This document shows positions 6,999 through 12,910 of a stretch of DNA of 12,910 bases, piece after piece. A program made the translations under genes and the position numbers. The notes beneath the pieces were generated by a model. That model was not told the origin of the DNA and did no database searches. It worked only from the letters and a program-made list of their open reading frames with translations. The stretch covers positions 1 to 12,910 of the forward strand of contig JAEXKM010000002.1 in NCBI GenBank assembly GCA_023445705.1, given 5' to 3'. Positions within the stretch are counted from its first letter, which is position 1. The number at the start of each line of letters is the position of its first letter. The stretch is from Pseudomonadota bacterium. GTDB lineage: Bacteria > Pseudomonadota > Alphaproteobacteria > Caulobacterales > Caulobacteraceae.

Positions 6999-8305
6999 CC
7001 AATGCGGCCAAGGAGGGCCTGGCCCGGGTGTTCGCCAACGCTGGCATGTTGCTGGGCGGACGCTCGGTCAACGCGGTCATCAGCCTGGGCTACATGGCCA
7101 TCGCCGCCCGCGCGCTCGGCGTGGCCGAGTTCGGCGTGCTGGTCCTTATCAACACCTTCGCCCAGTTCGTCGGCGACGTGGTCCGCTTCCAGTCCTGGCA
7201 AGCGGTGCTGCAGTTCGGCGCCGCGCCCCTGGCCGAGGGCCGGCGCGAAGACTTCCAGCGCGTCGTCCGGTTCGGCGTCGTCCTCGACCTGATCAGCGCC
7301 GTGGTCGGCGTCGCGGTCGGCGTCGTCGGCTCCCTGGTCTTCGGCCCGGCGCTCGGCCTGCCCGAGCATATGCGCGGCGAGGCCGCCCTCTACGCCCTCA
7401 CCATCGGCAGCCTGGCGCCGGCCTGCCAGATCGGGCTGCTCCGGCTCTTCGACCGGTTCGCCCTGCTCTCGATGCAGCAGGCGATCTCCTCGGCGGTCAG
7501 GCTCGTCGGCGGGATTATCGGCTTCGCCATCGACGCCCCGGTCGGCTTCTTCCTGATCACCTGGGGCGCCGGTTCGGTCGCCGCCTTCCTCTATGTCGCC
7601 GTCCTCGCCTGGCGCGAGCTCGGCCGCCGGGACATGCTGCGGGACTTCCCCTGGTCCGGACCGCTGACCGCCGGCATGCCCGGCGCCTGGCGGTTCGCCT
7701 GGGCCACCAACGCCTCCAGCACCTTGGACGTGGCCTTCACCCACGTCGCCACCCTCACCGTCGGGGCGGTGGTCGGCGCCACCGACGCCGGCCTCTGGCG
7801 CGTGGCGCGTCAGATCGCCGACGCCCTGGCCAAGCCGGCCCGCCTGCTGATCCCCGCGCTCTATCCGGAACTCGCCAAGGCGCGCGCCGCCGGCACGGAA
7901 GCCGACATGCACAAGCTGGCGATTCGGATCGGCGTGGTCGGCGGCGGCTTCGCCACCCTGCTCCTGCTGGTCGCCATCTTCGCCGGAGAGCCCCTACTCA
8001 GCCTGATCATGGGCGAGGCCTTCGCGCCGGCCGCCCACACCATGATCTGGCAGGTCGGCGCCGCGGTCATCGGCGTCTGGGCCCTGCCGCTGGAGCCGAT
8101 GCTGGTCTCCATGGGGCGTCCCGGCCTCGTGGTGCGCGTGCGCCTCATCGTCGCCATCGTCTTCCTGATCGCCCTGCCCCAGGTGATCGAGCGGTACGGG
8201 CTCGAAGGCGGCGGCGCCGTGCTGGTGGCGGCCGCCGCGGCCACGGCGCTCGGGCTGCTCATCAGCCTCCGCCGGGTGATGGCCCAGGCGAAGGCCGCGC
8301 AGTAA
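6995..8305 (+). CDS. Wzx/MATE-like lipid flippase (polysaccharide biosynthesis protein family)
   Basis: The 436-residue polytopic membrane protein has about 12 hydrophobic stretches, in the usual size range for oligosaccharide flippases of the MOP superfamily. The N-terminus has the family-typical pattern of an early helix with GRSVNAVISLGYMAIAARALG, then FGVLVLI and RFQSWQAVLQFG. Translation begins at TTG 6995 inside the TTGA overlap with the previous stop, with GAGG (6983-6986) eight bases upstream. These proteins flip lipid-linked molecules across the inner membrane, driven by ion gradients. There are no glycosyltransferase or O-antigen genes nearby, so the likely cargo is the lipid made by this operon. 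That matters because, as I recall, Spt and ceramide synthase are cytoplasmic in C. crescentus while the ceramide reductase is periplasmic. Family is well supported; cargo is inferred. Confidence 0.82.
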   Translation: MTNAAKEGLARVFANAGMLLGGRSVNAVISLGYMAIAARALGVAEFGVLVLINTFAQFVGDVVRFQSWQAVLQFGAAPLAEGRREDFQRVVRFGVVLDLISAVVGVAVGVVGSLVFGPALGLPEHMRGEAALYALTIGSLAPACQIGLLRLFDRFALLSMQQAISSAVRLVGGIIGFAIDAPVGFFLITWGAGSVAAFLYVAVLAWRELGRRDMLRDFPWSGPLTAGMPGAWRFAWATNASSTLDVAFTHVATLTVGAVVGATDAGLWRVARQIADALAKPARLLIPALYPELAKARAAGTEADMHKLAIRIGVVGGGFATLLLLVAIFAGEPLLSLIMGEAFAPAAHTMIWQVGAAVIGVWALPLEPMLVSMGRPGLVVRVRLIVAIVFLIALPQVIERYGLEGGGAVLVAAAAATALGLLISLRRVMAQAKAAQ

Positions 8306-8348
8306 ACTCTTGCGTTACCGCCCCGAAGAGAGCGAAAGGCGGGACGTT

Positions 8349-10055
8349 ATGATCACCCCCACCCAACCCGAGCGCGACGTACGGCTGGCCGACTTTCCGA
8401 CGCTCGTTGCGGCGCTGGACTTCGCCGCCCAGGGCGCGACCGGCGTCAACCTCCACGGCCTGCGCGGTGAGCTGGCCGAGGTCCTGCCCTACCAGGCCCT
8501 GCGCGAGCAGGCTCTCGACTACGCCCAGCGCTTGTTGGCCGCGGGCCTCGTCCCCGGCGACCGGGTCGGCCTGATCGCCGAGACCGACGGCGACTTCGTT
8601 CGCGCCTTCTTCGCCTGCCAGTATGCGGGCCTGCTTCCCGCACCCCTGCCGCTGCCCACGCCGCTCGGCGGCCGCGTGGCCTATGTCGACCAGATCCGCC
8701 GCATGCTCGCCGCCGCCAAGGCCAGCGCTCTCGTCGGCCCGGCCGGCCTGGCCGAATGGATCGCCGAGATCGCAGCCGACCAGGGCCTGACCTTCGCCGG
8801 CGTCCTCGCCGACCTGCCCTCCGACGCGGCCATCGACCTGCCGGTCATTGGCCCCGACGATCCCTGCTACCTGCAGTTCTCCTCGGGCAGCACCCGCTTC
8901 CCGACCGGCGTGCTCGTCACGCACAGGGCCCTCATGGCTAACGCCGTCGCCATCACGCGCGATGGCCTGCAGGTGAAGCCGGCCGACCGGGCGATCTCCT
9001 GGCTGCCGCTCTATCACGACATGGGCCTGGTCGGGTTCCTGCTCAGCCCCCTCTGCGCGCAGATGTCGGTGGACCTGATGCCCACCGGCGCCTTCGTACG
9101 CCGCCCGCTGCTCTGGCTCGACCTCATCGGCCGCAACGGCGCGACCGTCTCCTACAGTCCGACCTTCGGCTACGAGCTCTGCGCCCGCCGTGCGCAGAAC
9201 GCGGCCATCGATCACCTGGACCTCTCGGGCTGGCGCATCGCCGGCCTCGGCGGCGACATGATCCGCCTCCCGCCCCTGCGGGAGTTCGAAAAGGCCTTTG
9301 CCGGCGTCGGGTTCTCGCCCAAGGCCTATGTCGCCAGCTACGGCATGGCCGAAGCGACCCTGGCGCTCACCATGGCCCCCCTGGGGGAAGGCCTGGTGGC
9401 CGAAACCCTCGATGTCGACCGGCTCGAGCAGGACGCCCTAGCCGTCCCGGCGACGGAAGGCTCCCGCGCTCGCGACTTCGCCCGCTGCGGCCCGCCCCTT
9501 CCTCATCACGAGTTGCAGGTCCGCAACGAGTACGGCGATGTCCTGGCCGAACGTCAGGTGGGCCGGATCTTCGCCCGCGGCCCCAGCCTCATGAAGGGCT
9601 ATTTCGAACAGCCCCAGGCCAGCGCCGACATCCTCGGTCCCGACGGCTGGCTCGACACCGGCGACCTCGGCTACTTCTCCGAGGGCCAGATCGTCATCAC
9701 CGGGCGCATCAAGGACCTGATCATCCTCAACGGCCGCAACATCTGGCCGCAAGACCTCGAATGGACCGCCGAGGCTGAGATCCCCGGCCTGCGCAGCGGC
9801 GACGTCGCGGCCTTCTCCGTCCCGATGGACGGCGAGGAAGCCGTTATTGTCCTCGTTCAGAGCCGCAGCAGCGACGCCGAGGTCCGCGCCCGCCTCGTCC
9901 AGGACGTCACCGACCTCCTGCGCCTGCGCCACGGCGTCGAAGCCCAGGTGAACCTGGTCGGCGGCCACGCCCTGCCCCAGACCTCCTCGGGCAAGCTCAG
10001 CCGCTCCCGCGCGCGCGCGGGCTACCTCGCCGCCCAGGCCGAAGCGGTCGCGTAG
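8349..10055 (+). CDS. aasR: Acyl-ACP synthetase / fatty acyl-AMP ligase for ceramide synthesis
   Basis: The protein has 568 residues and is a member of the ANL (adenylate-forming) superfamily. Core motifs are CYLQFSSGSTRFPTGVLVTH (173-192, the P-loop, with the FAAL-style GSTRFP in place of GSTGxPK), SWLPLYHDMGLVG (217-229), YGMAEATLAL (331-340), DTGDLGYF (436-443), TGRIKDLIILNGRNIWPQD (451-469) and the C-terminal catalytic Lys549 in SSGKLSR. It should activate a fatty acid with ATP and load it onto an acyl carrier protein; the partner is presumably AcpR, encoded two genes downstream. The gene order matches aasR of C. crescentus (CC_1165) as I recall it. ATG 8349 is chosen over the in-frame TTG 8310 because AAAGGCGGGA (8335-8344) lies just upstream and the family N-terminus begins there. 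It follows the flippase by 43 bases. Confidence 0.88.
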   Translation: MITPTQPERDVRLADFPTLVAALDFAAQGATGVNLHGLRGELAEVLPYQALREQALDYAQRLLAAGLVPGDRVGLIAETDGDFVRAFFACQYAGLLPAPLPLPTPLGGRVAYVDQIRRMLAAAKASALVGPAGLAEWIAEIAADQGLTFAGVLADLPSDAAIDLPVIGPDDPCYLQFSSGSTRFPTGVLVTHRALMANAVAITRDGLQVKPADRAISWLPLYHDMGLVGFLLSPLCAQMSVDLMPTGAFVRRPLLWLDLIGRNGATVSYSPTFGYELCARRAQNAAIDHLDLSGWRIAGLGGDMIRLPPLREFEKAFAGVGFSPKAYVASYGMAEATLALTMAPLGEGLVAETLDVDRLEQDALAVPATEGSRARDFARCGPPLPHHELQVRNEYGDVLAERQVGRIFARGPSLMKGYFEQPQASADILGPDGWLDTGDLGYFSEGQIVITGRIKDLIILNGRNIWPQDLEWTAEAEIPGLRSGDVAAFSVPMDGEEAVIVLVQSRSSDAEVRARLVQDVTDLLRLRHGVEAQVNLVGGHALPQTSSGKLSRSRARAGYLAAQAEAVA

Positions 10056-10078
10056 GGTGGCGGAGGCCAATCACCCCC

Positions 10079-10199
10079 GTCATCCCGGTTTCGGCCACAA
10101 GCCGAAGACCGGGCCCCATACGCACCAGATCCCGCTGGTCAGGACGTCGATCTGGAGTTCATGGATCCCGGCCTTCCGCTTCGCTGCAGCCGGGATGAC
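10079..10199. repeat. 121-bp palindromic intergenic element with 10-bp terminal inverted repeats
   Basis: The element is bounded by GTCATCCCGG (10079-10088) and its exact inverse CCGGGATGAC (10190-10199). Inside are two hairpins: CCCGGTTTCGGC / GCCGAAGACCGGG (10084-10095 with 10101-10113, one bulged base) and ATCCCGGC / GCCGGGAT (10165-10172 with 10189-10196). Elements with gtcatcccgg/ccgggatgac ends are scattered in many alphaproteobacterial genomes, so this is probably a short non-autonomous repeat that landed between aasR and cerR. No coding capacity is seen. Confidence 0.75.
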
Positions 10200-10231
10200 A
10201 CTTGAAATGCGCGGCCCGCGCACGCGGCTCT

Positions 10232-11239
10232 GTGCCCACTAAACCCCGCCTCGCCGCCGTCACCGGCGCCACCGGCTTCCTCGGCCGCCATGTCGTGCGC
10301 CAGTTCCACAAGGCCGGCTGGCAGGTTCGCATCCTGGCCCGCAAGGATCCGATCCATCCGCTCTGGCAGGACATCGAGCCGGAGGTGGTCATCGGCGACC
10401 TCGCAGACGAAGCCGCCCTCGACCGGCTCTGCGCCGGCGCCGACCTCGTCGTTCACCTCGCCGGCCTCACCAAGGCCTGGACCGGCGAGCAGTTCCACGC
10501 GGTCAATGTCGAGGGAACCCGCCGCCTGGCCCAGCGCACGCCCGGGCGGATGCTGCTGGTCTCCAGCCTGGCGGCCCGCGAGCCGGACCTCTCCGACTAC
10601 GCCGCCAGCAAGCGCGCCGGCGAAGAGGCTGCGCGCGTCGTGCTCGGCGATCGGCTGGGCGTCGTGCGCCCCCCGGCGCTCTATGGGCCGGACGATCCGG
10701 AGACCCTGCCGCTCTTCGAACTGGCGGCCTCCAGCCCGGTCCTGCCGCTGCTTGATTCGCAGGCCAGCATCACGCTCATGCACGTGGAGGACGCAGCGCG
10801 ACAGATCGTCGCCTTGGCCGCACAGCCACCGCCTTTCGTCGTCGCGCTCTCCGACGGCCACCCCTACGGCTACGGCTGGCGCGAGATCATGCAGACCGCT
10901 GCCAGGATTTTCGACCGATCACCGTTTTTCGTTAGAATTCCAGGTGTTGCGCTCAATATCGCGGCCGCCTTCAGCGCACTCGCGCCCCGCTCGGGCCACG
11001 CCCCCATGATCACGGCGGGAAAGGTCCGGGAGATTCGCCACCGCGACTGGGCGATTCGACCTGAGGAACAGCCCTATGTGCTGCCGAAACCGCATTACGA
11101 TCTGCGCGCGGGCTTCCTACATAGCGTCCACGGCTACGTCGCTAGTGGCGTCAACTTCGGCAGTTCAACGACACATCTGAAAAAAGGTACAGCAGGCCCA
11201 CTCGGCGAACGACGCCAAACATGCGACGATCACGGATGA
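10232..11239 (+). CDS. cerR: Ceramide reductase, NAD(P)-dependent epimerase/dehydratase (extended SDR) family
   Basis: The protein has 335 residues from GTG 10232. The Rossmann motif TGATGFLG is at 11-18, the acidic-loop region DLADE at 56-60, VVHLAGLTKAW at 73-83, SS at 111-112, and catalytic YAASK at 123-127 (Tyr123, Lys127). It is expected to reduce the 3-keto group of the long-chain base or oxidised ceramide with NAD(P)H. Position between aasR and acpR matches cerR of C. crescentus (CC_1164) as recalled. The start is uncertain: TTG 10202 is in frame but its first codons (KCAARARGS) look like non-coding DNA next to the palindromic element, whereas GTG 10232 gives a family-like N-terminus; neither has a good ribosome binding site. 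I see no signal peptide, although the C. crescentus enzyme is reported to be periplasmic. The last 26 or so residues, after GYVASGVNF, look like a non-homologous tail. Confidence 0.85.
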   Translation: MPTKPRLAAVTGATGFLGRHVVRQFHKAGWQVRILARKDPIHPLWQDIEPEVVIGDLADEAALDRLCAGADLVVHLAGLTKAWTGEQFHAVNVEGTRRLAQRTPGRMLLVSSLAAREPDLSDYAASKRAGEEAARVVLGDRLGVVRPPALYGPDDPETLPLFELAASSPVLPLLDSQASITLMHVEDAARQIVALAAQPPPFVVALSDGHPYGYGWREIMQTAARIFDRSPFFVRIPGVALNIAAAFSALAPRSGHAPMITAGKVREIRHRDWAIRPEEQPYVLPKPHYDLRAGFLHSVHGYVASGVNFGSSTTHLKKGTAGPLGERRQTCDDHG

Positions 11240-11243
11240 TCGT
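11226..11243 (+). other. Small perfect hairpin across the cerR stop, ahead of acpR
   Basis: ACGATCA (11226-11232) pairs with TGATCGT (11237-11243) around the loop CGGA. The cerR TGA (11237-11239) is in the right arm. The acpR ribosome binding site GAGGGGGA (11246-11253) begins three bases later and lies 14 bases before the ATG, an unusually long spacing. The stem could influence acpR translation or mRNA processing; it may also be chance. Confidence 0.35.
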
Positions 11244-11267
11244 TCGAGGGGGACGCATCAAGACATC

Positions 11268-11519
11268 ATGGATTTGATCTCAGACCCCACCGTCAGTGAG
11301 GTGGCGCGCGCCGCCGAGACGGTTCTAGGTCGCAGCCTGCACGTCACGGCCGCGTCCGACATTTCCCGCGACCTCGCGGTAGACTCGCTTGCGCTCATGA
11401 ACATTGTCATGGAGCTCGAGGATCACTTCGACATCTCGATCCCGATCGATCGGCTGAGCGAAGTCCAAACCGTGGGCGACCTGTCGTCCCTCATTGACAC
11501 CATCCGAAACAAGGCTTGA
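11268..11519 (+). CDS. acpR: Dedicated acyl carrier protein for sphingolipid synthesis
   Basis: This is an 83-residue acidic protein with the phosphopantetheine site VDSLALMNIVMELEDHF; Ser40 is the predicted attachment point. The DSL motif and the helix that follows are typical of type II acyl carrier proteins. It should carry the acyl chain loaded by AasR and hand it to Spt (or to the ceramide synthase, which is not in this window). It differs from the housekeeping AcpP by its DSLALMN motif and by its place directly before spt, with only three bases between them, so translational coupling is likely. A GAGGGGGA ribosome binding site lies 14 bases upstream of the ATG. Position matches acpR of C. 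crescentus (CC_1163) as recalled. Confidence 0.9.
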   Translation: MDLISDPTVSEVARAAETVLGRSLHVTAASDISRDLAVDSLALMNIVMELEDHFDISIPIDRLSEVQTVGDLSSLIDTIRNKA

Positions 11520-11522
11520 GCA

Positions 11523-12740
11523 ATGGCCCTGCTCGACAGGCACGCCGCCCAACGCGGCGCGTATGAGGCGATCCGTAATTCCTCGGCTGACCCGTTCAGC
11601 GTCCGCTTCGACTCGGTGATTTCGCCCACCGAGGGCGTGATCAACGGTCGCAAGACCATCCTTCTGGGGACCAACAACTATCTGGGCCTCACCTTCGACC
11701 CCGATTGCATCGAGGATTCCGTGAAGGCGGTGCGCGAGCGCGGCACCGGGACCACGGGTTCGCGCATCGCGAACGGCAGCTACGAGGGCCACGTCGCTCT
11801 CGAGGAGGCCCTGAAGGACTATTATCGCCGCAAGCACGCCATGGTGTTCACCACCGGCTACCAGGCCAATCTCGGCCTGCTTTCGACCCTGGTCGGCCGG
11901 GACGACCACCTGATCCTCGACGCCGACAGCCACGCCAGCATCTATGACGGCGCGCGCATGGGCCATGCCGAGGTCACCCGCTTCCGTCACAACGACCCGG
12001 AAGACCTCTACAAGCGCCTGCGTCGCCTGAAGGACACCCCCGGCGAAAAGCTGGTCGTGGTGGAAGGCATCTATTCCATGCTCGGCGACGTCGCTCCGCT
12101 CAAGGAGATGGTCGCCGTCAAGAAGGAGATGGGCGCCTATCTCCTGGTGGACGAAGCCCACTCCATGGGCGTGCTGGGCGAGAACGGCCGCGGCCTGGCC
12201 GAGGAAGTCGGCGTCGAGGACGATGTCGACATCGTGGTCGGCACCTTCTCCAAGAGCCTTGGCTCCGTCGGCGGCTTCGTGGTCTCCGACCTGCCGAACT
12301 TCGAAGTGCTGCGCGTCGTCTGCCGGCCCTACATGTTCACCGCCTCGCTGCCGCCGGCCGTGGTCGCCTCGACCCTGACCGCCCTGCGCAAGGTCCAGGA
12401 AACCCCTGCCCTGCGTCACAAGCTGCACGAGAACGCCCGCCATCTCTATGAGGGCCTCAGCAACCTCGGCTTCGAGACCGGCCCGAACTGCAGCCCGATC
12501 GTGGCGGTCGCCATGCCCGATCAAGTCAGCGCCGTGATGATGTGGAACGCCCTTCTGCAGAATGGGGTCTATCTGAACCTCGCCCTGCCGCCGGCCACGC
12601 CCGACAGCCGCCCGCTGCTGCGCTCCAGCATCAGCGCCGCGCACACCCACGAGCAGATCGCCGAAGTCCTGGCCACGGTCGAACGCGTCGCCCGCGAGCT
12701 CGGCGTCCTCGTCGAGCCCAAGCGCGCCGCAATGGCCTAA
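11523..12740 (+). CDS. spt: Serine palmitoyltransferase (PLP-dependent alpha-oxoamine synthase)
   Basis: The protein has 405 residues, close to the usual length of bacterial SPT. It condenses L-serine with a long-chain acyl thioester (acyl-CoA or acyl-ACP), releasing CO2, to give the 3-keto long-chain base; it is cytoplasmic or peripheral on the membrane. Visible features are LGTNNYLGL (48-56), GTGTTGSRIANG (74-85), DADSHASIYDG with His137 stacking on PLP (133-143), DEAHSMG (210-216), the PLP-binding TFSKSLGSVGG with Lys244, the PPATP loop (356-360) and Arg368 in RSSISAAH, expected to bind the substrate carboxylate. The neighbours AcpR, CerR and AasR favour SPT over the closely related KBL, ALAS or BioF. 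Start ATG 11523 follows the acpR stop by three bases, with AAGG eight bases upstream. It is the last gene of the operon in the window. Confidence 0.93.
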   Translation: MALLDRHAAQRGAYEAIRNSSADPFSVRFDSVISPTEGVINGRKTILLGTNNYLGLTFDPDCIEDSVKAVRERGTGTTGSRIANGSYEGHVALEEALKDYYRRKHAMVFTTGYQANLGLLSTLVGRDDHLILDADSHASIYDGARMGHAEVTRFRHNDPEDLYKRLRRLKDTPGEKLVVVEGIYSMLGDVAPLKEMVAVKKEMGAYLLVDEAHSMGVLGENGRGLAEEVGVEDDVDIVVGTFSKSLGSVGGFVVSDLPNFEVLRVVCRPYMFTASLPPAVVASTLTALRKVQETPALRHKLHENARHLYEGLSNLGFETGPNCSPIVAVAMPDQVSAVMMWNALLQNGVYLNLALPPATPDSRPLLRSSISAAHTHEQIAEVLATVERVARELGVLVEPKRAAMA

Positions 12741-12910
12741 CCGAAGATCCTCCCCCTCTGGGGGAAGTGGCACGCGGAGCCGTCAACCTCGCCTCCCGGC
12801 GAGGCCCCCTCAGTCGGCTACGCCGACAGCTCCCCCAACGGGGAGCATCTGCTCTGATTTAGATCCTCCCCCGCTGGGGGAGGTGGATCGATGCGCAGCA
12901 TCGAGACGGA
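12741..12910. repeat. Palindromic intergenic repeats after spt (one full copy and the start of a second)
   Basis: No gene is visible here. One copy begins GATCCTCCCCCTCTGGGGG (12746-12764) and ends near 12850; a second begins at 12862 with GATCCTCCCCCGCTGGGGG and runs off the window. Stems seen: TCCCCC/GGGGGA (12751-12756 with 12760-12765), CCTCGCC/GGCGAGG (12787-12793 with 12798-12804), GTCGGC/GCCGAC (12813-12818 with 12822-12827), CTCCCC/GGGGAG (12830-12835 with 12840-12845), CTCCCCC/GGGGGAG (12866-12872 with 12876-12882) and CGATGC/GCATCG (12889-12894 with 12898-12903). Such elements are common between genes in Caulobacterales. The GC-rich stems may help end the spt transcript, but no T run follows them. 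Confidence 0.7.

Noticed and set aside
8310..8348. Upstream TTG start that would extend the acyl-ACP synthetase by 13 residues
   Set aside because: The extension (RYRPEESERRDV) is not family-like, and a purine-rich ribosome binding site lies directly before ATG 8349.
6766..8352. 528-residue plus-strand frame overlapping the flippase
   Set aside because: It is extremely Arg/Pro/Gly-rich with no motifs; the overlapping frame at 6995-8305 encodes a well-formed polytopic membrane protein.
11325..12773. 482-residue minus-strand frame
   Set aside because: It is antisense to acpR and spt, which have clear catalytic motifs; it is a shadow of their GC-rich codons.

Overview
The window looks like chromosomal DNA of an alphaproteobacterium of the Caulobacterales (Caulobacter / Phenylobacterium / Brevundimonas type). 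The reasons are very high GC, GTG and TTG starts, Caulobacterales-style intergenic palindromes, and above all the gene order aasR - cerR - acpR - spt, which as I recall it is the order of the Caulobacter crescentus ceramide locus. No database search was possible; family names come from motifs read in the translations.

Layout. (1) Bases 1-3970, minus strand: the 5' part of one very large gene for a modular surface or secreted protein. It has an N-terminal DUF4347 domain, a spacer domain, six tandem Ig-like repeats of about 116 residues, a SwmB-like domain and a Pro/Thr linker. It is still open at the left edge. A perfect 11-bp stem-loop (4024-4054) separates it from the next gene. (2) 4098-4877, minus: a sugar-phosphate/LicC-like nucleotidyltransferase. 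(3) 4878-5246: a divergent intergenic region that may hold a 33-residue single-helix membrane peptide on the minus strand. (4) 5247-12740, plus: seven co-directional, mostly tightly packed genes: LptC-like membrane protein, CDP-glycerol glycerophosphotransferase-like (TagB/TagF-type) protein, Wzx/MATE-like flippase, acyl-ACP synthetase (aasR), ceramide reductase (cerR), dedicated acyl carrier protein (acpR) and serine palmitoyltransferase (spt). A 121-bp palindromic element sits between aasR and cerR. (5) 12741-12910: intergenic palindromic repeats, apparently one copy plus the start of a second.

How the genes may work together. AasR loads a fatty acid onto AcpR, Spt condenses the acyl group with serine to give a 3-keto long-chain base, a ceramide synthase (bcerS, not in this window) adds the second acyl chain, and CerR reduces the ketone. 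The three upstream genes suggest a lipid export and decoration module: the flippase could move the lipid across the inner membrane, the LptC-like protein could carry it through the periplasm, and the TagB-like transferase, perhaps with the divergent nucleotidyltransferase, could add a CDP-activated headgroup. The core ceramide genes are well supported. The transport and headgroup roles are inference and are the most interesting part of the window.
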